Shown here: piece by piece, positions 23,894 to 34,540 of the stretch
How the letters are laid out: each line of letters starts with the position of its first letter
Position numbering within the stretch: the stretch's first letter is position 1
NCBI GenBank assembly: GCA_013286045.1
Contig: JABDGM010000041.1
Span: forward strand, 190-37,616
Length of the DNA: 37,427 nucleotides
Source of the DNA: Planctomycetota bacterium
Lineage (GTDB): Bacteria > Planctomycetota > Planctomycetia > Pirellulales > Lacipirellulaceae
Reading direction: 5' to 3'
Notes under the pieces: model-generated
What the model was told of the DNA's origin: nothing
Seen by the model: only the letters and a program-made list of their open reading frames with translations
The model's database searches: none
Made by a program: the position numbers and the translations under genes

Positions 23894-26320
23894 ATGTTGT
23901 CGCAAGTTCGATTTGCGATTTTCGCACTGATCGCGGGAGCGGTCAGCATCGGGCGCGCGCAGGCAGCTGAACCGTCGGTTGCGTTTCAGCGAGATATCAA
24001 GCCGCTTCTGGCTCGCCGCTGCTTTAGTTGCCATGGGCCGAACAAGCATGAAGGCGGTTTGCGGCTCGACAAGCCGGAAGGGGCGGTGGCCGAGCTCGAT
24101 TCTGGGAAGCACGCAATCGTGCCGAAGAACGTCGACGAGAGCGAGCTTGTTGCGCGCGTGACCGCGGCGGACGAATCTGAGCGGATGCCGCCAGAAGGAA
24201 AGGCACTCACGCCGGCGGAGGTCGATGCTCTCAAGCGCTGGATCGCATCGGGGGCCAAGTACGAGAAGCATTGGGCGTTCGTGCCGCCGGAGCGGCATGC
24301 GCCGCCCGAGGTGACGAACAAAGATTGGGCGCAGAATCCGATCGATGCGTTCGTTCTCGCGAATCTCGAACAAAATGGCATGGAGGCGGCGCCGCCTGCC
24401 GATCGGCGGACGCTCGCCCGACGCGCTTATTTTGGGGTCACGGGGCTGCCGCCTACGAATGAACAGTTGCAAGCGTTTCTAGACGACGCCTCGGACGATG
24501 CCTGGCCGCGGCTTGTTGATTCGCTGCTGGCGTCGTCCCATTTTGGGGAGCAATGGGCGAGGCATTGGCTCGATCTGGTGCGGTTTGCCGAGACGAACAG
24601 TTTTGAGCGCGATGGGCTCAAGCCGAACGCTTGGAAGTATCGCGACTATGTCATCCGTTCGTTTAACGATGACAAGCCGTACGACCAGTTCGTGCGTGAG
24701 CAGCTGGCGGGCGACGAGCTCGAGCATGTGACCGACGATTCGATGATTGCGACGGGCTACTATCGGCTCGGCACGTGGGATGATGAGCCAGCGGATCCGC
24801 TGCAAGCTCGATTCGACGACTTTGACGACGTCGTGTCGACGACCAGCCAGGTGTTTTTGGGGCTGACGGTTGGATGCGCTCGCTGCCACGACCACAAGAT
24901 TGATCCGATTCCGCAGACCGATTATTACGGTCTGCTGGCGTTTTTTGCGGACATCACGCCGTACGCCGATGTGAGCGAGCGAGATCCGGATCGCTTCAGC
25001 CAGTGGGATATGTCGAAGCCGGAGGATCGGGCCCACCGGGCCGAACTGCACAGCAGCGAAGACAAGATCGGCAAGGAGATGCACGCGATTGAGGAAGTGG
25101 GGGTTGCGCGCATGAGCGCCGGCGAGCAAGAGATCGCGCGCACGCCGGATCGATCTCGGTTAATTCAAGAGAAGTTGCAGCAGCATCTGAATGAATCGGA
25201 GTGGGCGCAGTGGCAGGATTCGAGTAAGCGGTTTTCGGCGGTTCAGGAGGAAATCAAGAAGCTACCTCCGCCAGAGGCAGCGCTTGCGCTTGCGAAATGC
25301 AATCCTCGGCCGGAGGAGACGCATATTCTGATGCGTGGCAATGCGCACGTGCCGGGAGACGTTGTGGAACCGCACTTTCCTGCGATTTGTGGAGATGAAG
25401 CACCGAAGATTTCCCTAGCGGCCGCGGACGCGCACTCATCGGGTCGGCGGCGCGTGCTCGCGGACTGGATGGTTTCGCCGCGAAATATACTTACGGCCCG
25501 GGTGATTGTGAACCGGGTGTGGCAGCATTATTTCGGCCGCGGCTTGGTGCGGACGGCGAACAATTTCGGCGAGCTGGGGACGCCGCCGACGCACCCGGAG
25601 CTACTCGATTACCTCGCGCTGTGGTTGGTCGATCACAACTGGCAGCTGAAACCGTTGCACCGGTTGATTCTTACGTCGAATGCGTATCGGATGTCGGATG
25701 CTGGGAACTCGCAGGCCCTCGCAACCGATCCGACGAACGATTTGCTATGGCGATTCGATATGCGGCGTCTGAGTGCCGAGGAAATCCACGACGCTGCTTT
25801 GGTCGCGTCTGGCGAGTTCAACCCGAAAATGTTCGGGCAAGGGTACTACCCAAAACTTGCGCAGGAAGTGCTTGCCACGCAATCGCGGCCGGGGAATGGC
25901 TGGGGCAAATCGCCTCGGGATGATCGGTCGCGGCGCAGCATTTACATGCACGTGAAGCGGTCGCTGCTGCCGCCGTTGTTGACGGCGTTTGATTTTCCGG
26001 ACGTTGACGCGACGTGCGAAGCGCGATTCGTGACGACGCAACCGGCGCAGGCGCTGGCTCTGTTGCACGGAGATTTCTTGAATGACCAGGCCAGTAAACT
26101 GGCGACGCGTGTAGAGAAAGAGGCGGGGTCGGACCTAAAGGCTCAAATTGCGGAGTCGATCCGTTTGGGGTTGGATCGGCCGGCGTCGGATGAGGAAATT
26201 GCAGAAGGGTTAGATTTCTTGAATCGACTTACGTCGCAGTGCGGGCAGAAGTCGACGGAAGCGCTTAAGTATTGGTGCCTAACGGTGCTGAATTTGAATG
26301 AGTTTGTTTATCTCGACTAG
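23894..26320 (+). CDS. PSCyt1-DUF1549-DUF1553 secreted cytochrome-like protein
   Basis: 808 residues. Signal peptide about 1-25. A planctomycete-type cytochrome c domain (PSCyt1) has the haem site C43-F-S-C46-H47 and the family pattern GGLRLDKPEGA. DUF1549 (PSCyt2, about 145-360) starts with NPIDAFVLANLEQNGM and has ARHWLDLVRFAETNSFERDG and VGCARCHDHKIDPIPQ, with a second CxxCH. DUF1553 (PSD1, about 510-770) starts at LADWMVSPRNILTARVIVNRVWQHYFGRGLV. Such proteins are hallmarks of planctomycetes and are normally paired with DUF1501. Their activity is unproven, but redox work in polysaccharide or amine oxidation has been suggested. The protein is shorter than many family members, with a compact middle section. 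The DUF1501 gene follows after 8 nt. Confidence 0.93.
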   Translation: MLSQVRFAIFALIAGAVSIGRAQAAEPSVAFQRDIKPLLARRCFSCHGPNKHEGGLRLDKPEGAVAELDSGKHAIVPKNVDESELVARVTAADESERMPPEGKALTPAEVDALKRWIASGAKYEKHWAFVPPERHAPPEVTNKDWAQNPIDAFVLANLEQNGMEAAPPADRRTLARRAYFGVTGLPPTNEQLQAFLDDASDDAWPRLVDSLLASSHFGEQWARHWLDLVRFAETNSFERDGLKPNAWKYRDYVIRSFNDDKPYDQFVREQLAGDELEHVTDDSMIATGYYRLGTWDDEPADPLQARFDDFDDVVSTTSQVFLGLTVGCARCHDHKIDPIPQTDYYGLLAFFADITPYADVSERDPDRFSQWDMSKPEDRAHRAELHSSEDKIGKEMHAIEEVGVARMSAGEQEIARTPDRSRLIQEKLQQHLNESEWAQWQDSSKRFSAVQEEIKKLPPPEAALALAKCNPRPEETHILMRGNAHVPGDVVEPHFPAICGDEAPKISLAAADAHSSGRRRVLADWMVSPRNILTARVIVNRVWQHYFGRGLVRTANNFGELGTPPTHPELLDYLALWLVDHNWQLKPLHRLILTSNAYRMSDAGNSQALATDPTNDLLWRFDMRRLSAEEIHDAALVASGEFNPKMFGQGYYPKLAQEVLATQSRPGNGWGKSPRDDRSRRSIYMHVKRSLLPPLLTAFDFPDVDATCEARFVTTQPAQALALLHGDFLNDQASKLATRVEKEAGSDLKAQIAESIRLGLDRPASDEEIAEGLDFLNRLTSQCGQKSTEALKYWCLTVLNLNEFVYLD

Positions 26321-26328
26321 AACGTGAG

Positions 26329-27804
26329 ATGAGAAGTAAGAAGACAAATATGTCAGTTAAGCAAAACTTTTGTGGGCGAACGCGGCGGGAGTTTCTTTGG
26401 GAGACGGGCTGCGGGTTCGGGGCGGCAGCGTTGGCTTCGTTGCTCTCGGTGGGTGGATTTTTCGGGTCGTCGGCAAGTGGCGCGCCGGCGATTGCAAATC
26501 CGCTTCGACCGAAACCATCGCAAATGCCGTCAAAAGCGAAGAGTGTTATTTTTCTGTTCATGTACGGCGGGCCGAGCCACATCGATACGTTCGATTACAA
26601 GCCGGGCATGGTGGGGATGGATGGCAAGACGGTCGCGGTGAAAACGTTTGGGCGTGGCGGTCACAAGAGCGAAGGTTGCATCGTCGAGCCGCGGTGGAAG
26701 TTTCGGCAGCGCGGCGAGTGTGGCAAGTGGGTCAGTGATTTGTTTCCGCATCTGGGCGATTGTGTCGATGACATCGCGTTCGTGCACTCGATGACGGCCG
26801 AGTCACCGATTCACGGCTCGGGGTTGCTGATGATGAATTCTGGCCGGCTGCAGAGCGGCAGCCCGGCGTTGGGGTCGTGGGTGAATTACGGGCTTGGTTC
26901 GCCGAATGATAATCTGCCGGGATTTGTCGTGATGCTGGCTCGCGAGGGGGGGCCAATCAATGGTGCCAAGAATTGGTCGAGCGGATTCATGCCGGCGAGT
27001 TATGCGGGCACGATTTTCCGCGCTAACGGATCGCCGCTCGACGATCTGTCGCGGCCGCAGGAGATGACACGGCCGATCGAGCGGGACATGCTGGATTCCC
27101 TGGGCCGGATGAATGCGGTACATCACGCTGCACGCCCGGACCAGCAGGAGTTGGCGGCTCGCATCGCGACATATGAGCTTTCGTATCGGATGCAGGCGGA
27201 GGTGCCGGATGTTGTTGATCTCGGCCAGGAAACGGAAGCGACGAAGAAGATGTACGGGCTGGATAACGACAAAACGCGCGACTTTGGCACGCGCTGCTTG
27301 CTCGCGCGACGAATGGTCGAGCGGGGCGTGCGGTTTATTCAGCTTTATTCCGGTGGTGGGCATAACGACGACAATTGGGACGCCCATGGCGATTTAATTG
27401 CGAACCACAGTCGTCACGCCGGGGCGACCGATCAGCCGATTGCGGCGCTGCTGAAGGATCTCAAGCAGCGCGGGCTACTGGATGAGACGCTGATTGTGTG
27501 GGGCGGCGAATTCGGACGGCAGCCGACGGCGGAGTATGGCGTCGGCACGGGCCGCGATCACAACTCGTACGGGTTTACGATGTGGATGGCGGGCGGAGGA
27601 GTCAAGGGTGGCGCAACGATTGGCGCGACTGATGAGATTGGTTCCGCGGCAGTGGAGAAGCCCTTCCATGTGAAGCGGCTGCATGCGACGGTGTTGCAGC
27701 AGTTGGGCCTCGATCCGAACCGACTCTCTTACTTCTACCGTGGGTTGGATCAGAAGTTGGTGGGCGTGGAGGCGGTTGAGGCGATCAGGGAGCTGATTGC
27801 GTGA
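26329..27804 (+). CDS. Tat-exported DUF1501 protein (sulfatase/phosphatase-like fold)
   Basis: 491 residues. The N-terminus holds a twin-arginine signal (RTRREFLWETG, then a hydrophobic core). DUF1501 features follow: SVIFLFMYGGPSHIDTFDYKPG, FGRGGHKSEGC, DDIAFVHSMTAESPIHGSG, LGSWVNYGLGSPNDNLPGFVV, ARRMVERGVRFIQLYSGGGHNDDNWDAHGDL, LIVWGGEFGRQPTAEYGVGTGRDHNSYGFTMWMAGGGVKGG. The Asp, His and Glu residues in these motifs fit the alkaline-phosphatase-like fold to which the family is related. No substrate is established. It is the second gene of a pair with DUF1553 (8-nt gap, no room for a separate promoter), so the two proteins are likely made together and exported by different routes, Sec and Tat. 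A start at the ATG at 26350 is also possible. Confidence 0.93.
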   Translation: MRSKKTNMSVKQNFCGRTRREFLWETGCGFGAAALASLLSVGGFFGSSASGAPAIANPLRPKPSQMPSKAKSVIFLFMYGGPSHIDTFDYKPGMVGMDGKTVAVKTFGRGGHKSEGCIVEPRWKFRQRGECGKWVSDLFPHLGDCVDDIAFVHSMTAESPIHGSGLLMMNSGRLQSGSPALGSWVNYGLGSPNDNLPGFVVMLAREGGPINGAKNWSSGFMPASYAGTIFRANGSPLDDLSRPQEMTRPIERDMLDSLGRMNAVHHAARPDQQELAARIATYELSYRMQAEVPDVVDLGQETEATKKMYGLDNDKTRDFGTRCLLARRMVERGVRFIQLYSGGGHNDDNWDAHGDLIANHSRHAGATDQPIAALLKDLKQRGLLDETLIVWGGEFGRQPTAEYGVGTGRDHNSYGFTMWMAGGGVKGGATIGATDEIGSAAVEKPFHVKRLHATVLQQLGLDPNRLSYFYRGLDQKLVGVEAVEAIRELIA

Positions 27805-27833
27805 GGTCCGCGAAGGTTGGAGTTTGGTGGTCG

Positions 27834-27868
27834 AGCTAAACCGCGAGCGATGCTTGCGCGTGTCGCGG
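27834..27868. repeat. Dispersed CTAAACCGC element, copy 3, with hairpin
   Basis: The core CTAAACCGC (27836-27844) overlaps a stem, CCGCGA (27841-27846) with TCGCGG (27863-27868), that has inner GCG/CGC pairing. It lies between the convergent DUF1501 and sugar permease genes, where a 3' structure is expected. It aligns with copy 2 over 31 bp (27834-27864). Confidence 0.4.
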
Positions 27869-27878
27869 TGGGTCAGAG

Positions 27879-28955
27879 TTAGCCAGGCGGATTAGTTTTG
27901 TTTTGTCGCGCGGCCTCGCGGCGGGCCGTGACGAATCGTCGGGCGAGTTCGTCGACGATCACTCCGATCAGAATGACGCCGCCGATGATTGCGAACTCCA
28001 TGTTCTCGTATTGCGGAAAAACGAGATTGATGGTGTTTTTGAGAACGACCATGACCGCGGCTCCGATGACGACGCCGGTAATGCTTCCTTCGCCGCCGCG
28101 GAGCGAGCAGCCACCTAATACGGCAGCGGCGATGGCATAGAGTTCGTAGAAGTTTCCGAAGTCGCTTGGTTGGGCGGCGTTGACGTCGAGGACGTACAGC
28201 ATTCCGCCAATGCCGGCGAGGGTGGAACAAACGACGTAGGCCATGATCGTGGTGCGATCGACGTTGATGCCGCTGTATTTCGCGGCCTCGGGGTTGTTTC
28301 CCAACGCGAGCAAATAACGGCCGTAGATGGTCTTATTGAGAAAGATCGCGGCAACTACGGCGATGACGATGAGAATGAGCGCGGTGGCCGGCAGGTGGAA
28401 GACGCCTGGTTGCGAACCGAAGATCGGCAGCTTGCTCGTGGCAATGGCGCGTAGGCTTTTGAAGCCGACTCCGAAGCCTTGGGATTGATCGCCCGTGAGG
28501 CCGCGCGCGATGCCGCGGTAGAGCAGCAATCCGCAAAGCGTCACGACAAAGGGTTGCAATCGCATTTTGGTGATGAGCAAGCCGTGAGCGATGCCTATAG
28601 CAACGGACAGTCCGAGTACGGCTACGAGTGCTAGGGGCACAGGCCAGCTGTGCTCCACTAGCAAGTAGGGTAGCAAGACGCCGACGAGGCATACCAGCGA
28701 GCCGATCGAGAGATCGATGCCGCCGGTGATGATGACGAACGCGGCGCCGACGCTGAGAATGCCGATTAGGGCCGTGCGATGGACGAGGTTTTCGATGTTT
28801 CCGAAGCGAAGGAAGCGGTGGTTCGAGATCGCCGTGAAAAGGCAAATCGCCACGAGCAGGCCGAAGATGCCCCAGATTTTCACGCCTTGTGGTGAGAACG
28901 CGCGGCGAGCGCCGGTAGCTTCGACAACGGCCGGTTGCTTCGCATCGCTTGTCAT
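27879..28955 (-). CDS. rbsC: CUT2-family sugar ABC transporter permease (RbsC-like)
   Basis: 358 residues with about nine or ten membrane segments and the BPD_transp_2 pattern: [22 protein letters not shown], then [45 protein letters not shown] and [16 protein letters not shown]. The loop with [19 protein letters not shown] is characteristic of ribose/xylose-type permeases and contacts the ATPase. It forms the membrane channel of a binding-protein-dependent importer with the two upstream genes. Its ATG overlaps the stop of the ATPase gene (ATGA at 28952-28955), so it is translationally coupled. The substrate is a sugar, but ribose is only the default guess. A charged N-terminus of about 25 residues precedes the first membrane span. 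Confidence 0.92.
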   Translation of the reverse strand: MTSDAKQPAVVEATGARRAFSPQGVKIWGIFGLLVAICLFTAISNHRFLRFGNIENLVHRTALIGILSVGAAFVIITGGIDLSIGSLVCLVGVLLPYLLVEHSWPVPLALVAVLGLSVAIGIAHGLLITKMRLQPFVVTLCGLLLYRGIARGLTGDQSQGFGVGFKSLRAIATSKLPIFGSQPGVFHLPATALILIVIAVVAAIFLNKTIYGRYLLALGNNPEAAKYSGINVDRTTIMAYVVCSTLAGIGGMLYVLDVNAAQPSDFGNFYELYAIAAAVLGGCSLRGGEGSITGVVIGAAVMVVLKNTINLVFPQYENMEFAIIGGVILIGVIVDELARRFVTARREAARQNKTNPPG

Positions 28956-30478
28956 GCGCCGATCCTTTCGCGCCTGTCTGCTCCGCCGGTCGCCAGTTGC
29001 ATGACGGACTCTTCGGTGATCGCGGCGCGATCGAGCTCGCCGGTGATGCGGCCTTCGTGCATGACGAGGACACGATCTGAAAGGCCGATGATTTCTTCCA
29101 ATTCGCTGGAGGCGAATAGGATGGCGACGCCGCGGGCGGCCAATTGATCCATCAGCTTGTAGATTTCTTCTTTGGAGCCGACGTCGATACCGCGCGTTGG
29201 TTCATCTAGCAGAAGAAGCTTTGGCTCGAGGCAGAGCCATTTGCCGAGCACGACTTTTTGTTGATTGCCGCCAGAGAGATAGCGGACGACTTGCCGGTCG
29301 GTCGCGGTTTTGATTCGCATGAGCGCGACCATTTCTGCTGACACGCGATTTTCGGCCGCGTGGTTGAGAAAGCCGTGTCGCTGATCGCGTCGTAGGCTTG
29401 CGAGCGAGAGATTTCGCTTGACGCTCATGGGCAGAAAGAGGCCGGCTCGGCGACGATCTTCGGGCGCGAGCATAATGCCGGCGGCGACCGCTTCGCGCAC
29501 AGTACGCGGAGGTCGATGCAGCGTGCCGACGGCGAGAGTTCCGTTCACGGCGGGAGTGACGCCGAAGAGCGTGGTGAGCAGTTCGCTCCGCCCTGCCCCG
29601 ACCAAGCCGGCGAGGCCAACGATTTCGCCGGCGCGTAGTTCGAAGCTGACGGTGCGGTGGGGGAATTTGGTCGTTCGCAGGTCGTTGGCTGTCGCGATGA
29701 TGTCTCCGGGCTCGTGGGGAGTGCGTTGATAGAAACGGGATACGTCCCGGCCGACCATCAAACGGACGATATTCGCACGTTGGATGTCGTCGCGCGGCAA
29801 TTCGCCCGAATATTTGCCATCGCGCAGCACGACCACCCGATCGGCCAGCTCCTCGATTTCGTGCAGGCGGTGCGAAATATAAAGCACGCTGACGCCTCGT
29901 GAGCGGAGACCGCGGACGACATCGAACAGTTTTTGCGTTTCGCGCTCGGAGAGGGAGGACGTGGGCTCGTCCATGATCAAGATTCGGGCGTTTGTGCTGA
30001 GCGCTTTGGCGATCTCGACCAGCTGCTGTTTGCCGATGGGGAGCGTGCCAACGATCGTTTGTGGTGGGACGTCGAGGCCGACCATGTCGATAAACGTTTG
30101 CGATTCCTGGTCGATTCGCCTCTGATCGATCGTGCCGAACCGTAGCGGCTCGCGGCCGAGAAAGATGTTGGCGGCGACGCTGAGGTTGTCGGCCAGGTTG
30201 AGCTCTTGATGGATTAAGGCGATGCCCTGTTTCAATGCTTGTGCAACCGAGGGAAATTCGGCTGGCGTGCCATCGACAATGATCGAGCCCGATGTGGGCT
30301 GGGTGACGCCGGCGACGATTCGCATTAGCGTGCTCTTGCCGGCTCCGTTTTCGCCGACAACGGCGAGCACCTCGCCGCGAGACAGTGTGAGCGATACGTT
30401 GTCGAGCGCTTGCACGCCCGAGAACTGCTTGCTGATGCCGCGAACTTCAAGCAGCGGGGGCGACGAGTCGTTGGTCAT
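28952..30478 (-). CDS. rbsA: CUT2-family sugar ABC transporter ATPase, two ABC domains (RbsA-like)
   Basis: 508 residues containing two fused nucleotide-binding domains. Domain 1 (about 8-240) has Walker [10 protein letters not shown], the Walker B region [17 protein letters not shown] and the switch His in [11 protein letters not shown]. Domain 2 (about 255-500) has the degenerate Walker [10 protein letters not shown], signature LSGGNQQKV and [20 protein letters not shown]. An incomplete second site is normal for RbsA-type proteins, where one site does the hydrolysis. It powers uptake through the RbsC-like permease. It follows the binding-protein gene with a 36-nt gap and overlaps the permease gene by 4 nt. 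Confidence 0.95.
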   Translation of the reverse strand: MTNDSSPPLLEVRGISKQFSGVQALDNVSLTLSRGEVLAVVGENGAGKSTLMRIVAGVTQPTSGSIIVDGTPAEFPSVAQALKQGIALIHQELNLADNLSVAANIFLGREPLRFGTIDQRRIDQESQTFIDMVGLDVPPQTIVGTLPIGKQQLVEIAKALSTNARILIMDEPTSSLSERETQKLFDVVRGLRSRGVSVLYISHRLHEIEELADRVVVLRDGKYSGELPRDDIQRANIVRLMVGRDVSRFYQRTPHEPGDIIATANDLRTTKFPHRTVSFELRAGEIVGLAGLVGAGRSELLTTLFGVTPAVNGTLAVGTLHRPPRTVREAVAAGIMLAPEDRRRAGLFLPMSVKRNLSLASLRRDQRHGFLNHAAENRVSAEMVALMRIKTATDRQVVRYLSGGNQQKVVLGKWLCLEPKLLLLDEPTRGIDVGSKEEIYKLMDQLAARGVAILFASSELEEIIGLSDRVLVMHEGRITGELDRAAITEESVMQLATGGADRRERIGA

Positions 30479-30514
30479 GGCACCTGAGGACGAGTGAAAT
30501 CAGTTGGCGGCGAA

Positions 30515-31516
<1,002 letters not shown>

Positions 31517-31548
31517 CTTTGATTTCCTCGCCTGAAAAGAACCCTTGG

Positions 31549-31578
31549 ATAATAGCTGCAAATTTGGCGAGATGCCAT
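31549..31578 (-). promoter_or_regulatory. Candidate promoter of the sugar importer operon
   Basis: On the minus strand ATGGCA (31578-31573) and TATTAT (31554-31549) are 18 bp apart and match four and five of six consensus positions. The start codon of the binding protein is 33 nt downstream of the -10. No operator-like palindrome was seen. Confidence 0.4.
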
Positions 31579-31638
31579 AGTTGCGCGGAGTGGCGAGTTT
31601 CTTGGTTTGGGCCCACGTGGCGGATACACTGGTGTGTG

Positions 31639-32553
31639 ATGCCGACGTTGTTCCAATTCACGAATGTCTCGAAGACCTACGGTGCGGTGCGGGCGCTGGA
31701 CGATTTGACGCTTGCTGTGCCGGAGCGGGCCATTGGTTTGCTGGGGCCGAATGGGTCGGGCAAGACCACGATGATTCGCACGCTGCTCGGCCTGATCCCG
31801 GTCGACTGCGGGACGGGCGAGGTGCTAGGGCTGGATTTTAGCAGGCGGCAGCTCGAGATTCGCCGCAAGGTGGGCTTCGCGCCTGAGGACGAGTGCCTGT
31901 TTCCGCACGTGCAAGGTGTGGAGTTCGTGGCGTATGCCGGGGAACTCGTGGGGATGTCGCCGATTGATGCACTTCAGAGGTCGCACGAAGTACTCGACTA
32001 TGTGGGCCTGGGAGAAGCGAGATATCGGAAGGTCGAATCGTACTCCACGGGCATGAAGCAGCGGCTCAAGTTGGCGTCGGCGATTGTTCACGATCCGAAG
32101 CTGCTCGTCTTGGACGAGCCGACCAACGGCATGGATCCGGCTGGGCGGGAGGAGGTGCTCGAGCTGGCGCACGACCTGGCCCACAACAAGGGCATAAATC
32201 TCATCTTTTCGAGCCACATTTTGCCGGATGTGGAAGCGGTGTGCGATTACGTAATTGTGCTTGGGCGCGGCAAGCTGCTCGCTCAGGGTGAGATCAGTGC
32301 GCTCAAGCAAATTCACGAGCAGGCGTTCGATGTGCGTGTGAAGTCGAACACAGGTGCATTTATCGAGCGGTTGAGTGCGCAAGGCTGCAGCGCCGAACCG
32401 AACGGCGATTTGCTTCGCGTGCGGATTCCGGCGAGCGCGTCGCCGCAGATACTGTGGGAAGCGGCGGCTGCCGCGGGCGATCAAATCCGCCATCTCCGGC
32501 CGCAGCGGAGCACGTTGGAGGAAGTCTTTCTCAACGCCGTGGAGAAACCCTGA
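31639..32553 (+). CDS. ABC transporter ATPase, first of an ABC-2 cassette
   Basis: 304 residues from the ATG at 31639; the frame runs further upstream, but the ABC domain starts here (MPTLFQFTNVSKTYG). Walker A is GPNGSGKTT, the signature YSTGMKQRLKLA (in place of LSGGQ), Walker B LLVLDEPTNGMDP and the switch His in FSSHILPDVE. This is the ABC-2/DrrA-like exporter ATPase class. The last 75 residues form a small C-terminal domain of the kind found in such ATPases. It probably drives the permease encoded next. Its TGA overlaps the next ATG (TGATG at 32551-32555). It is divergent from the sugar importer. Confidence 0.92.
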   Translation: MPTLFQFTNVSKTYGAVRALDDLTLAVPERAIGLLGPNGSGKTTMIRTLLGLIPVDCGTGEVLGLDFSRRQLEIRRKVGFAPEDECLFPHVQGVEFVAYAGELVGMSPIDALQRSHEVLDYVGLGEARYRKVESYSTGMKQRLKLASAIVHDPKLLVLDEPTNGMDPAGREEVLELAHDLAHNKGINLIFSSHILPDVEAVCDYVIVLGRGKLLAQGEISALKQIHEQAFDVRVKSNTGAFIERLSAQGCSAEPNGDLLRVRIPASASPQILWEAAAAAGDQIRHLRPQRSTLEEVFLNAVEKP

Positions 32554-33617
32554 TGCCAATTATCGATCAAGGGTATCAGCATTGGTCGGGCGAGCTCTCG
32601 GGCCAGGCGTGGCGTTGGTTGGCGATTACGCGGCGCGGAGTGAAGACCGCGCTGCAAGGCCGCTGGATTCGTCTGGCGATACTGGTTGCCTGGTTGCCGG
32701 CGCTAGTGCTGGCCTTCGTGCTGTGCATGTGGGGACTCGTGGAGCGGCAGTCGGACCTTGTTGAAACGTTCAAGCCGTTTCTTACGGGATTGCTTGGCCG
32801 GCCGGTGGTCGCGGGGCCGCGCGAATATCGCGTGGAGATATGGACGCTGTGCTTCCACTATTTTCTGACGTGGGAGCTTGGGTTCATCATGATTCTCGTG
32901 CTGATGGCCGGGCCGAATCTTGTGAGCCAGGACCTGCGCTGCAACGCGCTGCCGCTTTATTTCTCACGGCCGTTGCGAAGGATCGATTATTTCGCGGGCA
33001 AGCTGGGTGTTATTGCCACGTTGATAGGACTGATCGTGATTGGGCCCATCCTTGTGGCCTATAGTCTTGGCTTGCTGTTCAGCCTCGATATTACGATCGT
33101 GCGCGATACTTTGCCGATTTTATTCGGCAGTATCACGTACGGCGTGATTGTGGCGATTTCTGCAGGGCTGCTGATGTTGGCAATGTCGTCGCTGACGCGC
33201 AATTCGCGTTACGTGGCACTGCTATGGCTCGGCGTGTGGTTGATCACGGGCACGGTATCGGTCGTGCTGATCCAAGTGGATCAAGCGCAGCGGAGCCGGG
33301 CGGTCGGCGCTCGGTATCACCGGTGGGACAACGAGCAGTTTCTGTCCGCCGAGCTGGATGCCGCTAAACATGATTGGCGGCCGCTCGTTTCGTACACGGC
33401 AAATCTGCGTCGCATGGAAGAAAGTTTGATCCACACGAACGCGGCGTGGCAAAAGTTGATCGAGCTGACGCCCGTCGGCCAACGCGGGCGATTGATGTTC
33501 AACCTCGTGGATACGCAGTATCCCTGGTATTGGTCTGCCGGGGTGCTGATTGGCCTCGCGGTGCTCTCGGCGTGCGTCCTCAATCTGACCGTGAAGTCGC
33601 TGGACCGAATCAAATGA
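32553..33617 (+). CDS. ABC-2 type transporter permease, first copy
   Basis: 354 residues from the ATG at 32553, which overlaps the previous stop. It has about six membrane segments: one near residues 31-54 (AILVAWLPALVLAFVLCMWG), a cluster between about 108 and 240, and one near the C-terminus (SAGVLIGLAVLSACVLNLTV). A motif of ABC-2 permeases, CNALPLYFSRPLRRIDYFAGKLG, precedes the central span. A soluble loop of about 90 residues before the last span may face the periplasm. It is expected to pair with the preceding ATPase for export or membrane remodelling; the cargo is unknown. Its stop overlaps the next ATPase gene by 4 nt (ATGA). Confidence 0.88.
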   Translation: MPIIDQGYQHWSGELSGQAWRWLAITRRGVKTALQGRWIRLAILVAWLPALVLAFVLCMWGLVERQSDLVETFKPFLTGLLGRPVVAGPREYRVEIWTLCFHYFLTWELGFIMILVLMAGPNLVSQDLRCNALPLYFSRPLRRIDYFAGKLGVIATLIGLIVIGPILVAYSLGLLFSLDITIVRDTLPILFGSITYGVIVAISAGLLMLAMSSLTRNSRYVALLWLGVWLITGTVSVVLIQVDQAQRSRAVGARYHRWDNEQFLSAELDAAKHDWRPLVSYTANLRRMEESLIHTNAAWQKLIELTPVGQRGRLMFNLVDTQYPWYWSAGVLIGLAVLSACVLNLTVKSLDRIK

Positions 33618-34540
33618 CGCCGATCGTTACTTTCCAAGATGTTTCGAAGTGGTACGGAAACGTCATCGGCATTAATAAGCTGACGGTCGACATTGGTCCC
33701 GGCGTGACCGGTTTGCTGGGGCCGAACGGCGCGGGTAAATCGACGCTACTGCAGCTGGCGACGGGACAGCTTTACCCGAGCCAGGGTGCGGTGCGTGTGT
33801 TGGGGCAGCACGTGTGGAACCACGCGGATCTCAATCGTCGGATCGGGCTTTGTCCGGAGCAGGATGCGTTTTACGAGTGGATGACCGGGTGGGATTTCGT
33901 GTTCACCTGCGCTCGATTGACAGGGTTATCGCGACGGGCGGCGCGTTCGGCGGCGGAGCGCACGATTTCGTCTGTGGGCATGGAGCCACATCAAAATCGG
34001 GCGATCGGCGGCTATTCAAAAGGCATGCGGCAGCGCATCAAGATGGCTCAGGCGTTGGTGCACGATCCCGAGGTCTTGTTTTTGGACGAGCCGCTGACGG
34101 GGACGGACCCTCTTGCGCGGCGCGAGTTGATGGACATCATCACGCGGATCGGTAACGAAGGCAAAAGCGTTCTGGTTTCGAGCCACGTTTTGTATGAGGT
34201 GCAGGCCCTGACGTCGAACATTGTGCTGCTTAATCGCGGGCGGCTTGTCGCGCACGGCAATGTTCGGCAGATTCGCGACCTGATCGACAAGCATCCACAT
34301 CACATCAAGATTGAGTGCGACGGCTTCCGGCAACTTGCCGCGCGGATGGTAGGGTGGGATGACGTGGAGGGAGTGCGCGTGATTGCGAAAGACCGCGCAC
34401 TGATGGTGGAAACGCACGACCCCGATGCGTTCTACGGGCGGCTGCCCTCGCTTTCGCTGGAAGATGGCCTGGCTATCAAGTCGGTGTATTCGGATGACGA
34501 CAACCTCGAGGCAGTGTTCAAGTATCTGGTCGAGTTATGA
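33614..34540 (+). CDS. ABC transporter ATPase, second of an ABC-2 cassette
   Basis: 308 residues from the ATG at 33614, which overlaps the permease stop. Walker A GPNGAGKST, signature YSKGMRQRIKMA, Walker B VLFLDEPLTGTDP and the switch His in VSSHVLYEV are present. It is clearly a paralogue of the 31639 ATPase but well diverged, so the two are unlikely to be a recent duplication. A 75-residue C-terminal part (KHPHHIKIECDGF, then YSDDDNLEAVFKYLVEL) completes it. Its role is to energise the second permease. The gene ends in a 4-nt overlap with the next one. Confidence 0.92.
   Translation: MTPIVTFQDVSKWYGNVIGINKLTVDIGPGVTGLLGPNGAGKSTLLQLATGQLYPSQGAVRVLGQHVWNHADLNRRIGLCPEQDAFYEWMTGWDFVFTCARLTGLSRRAARSAAERTISSVGMEPHQNRAIGGYSKGMRQRIKMAQALVHDPEVLFLDEPLTGTDPLARRELMDIITRIGNEGKSVLVSSHVLYEVQALTSNIVLLNRGRLVAHGNVRQIRDLIDKHPHHIKIECDGFRQLAARMVGWDDVEGVRVIAKDRALMVETHDPDAFYGRLPSLSLEDGLAIKSVYSDDDNLEAVFKYLVEL

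Noticed and set aside
31602..31628. TTGGTT...GATACA as promoter of the ABC-2 cassette
   Set aside because: Spacing is only 15 bp and the -10 match is poor.
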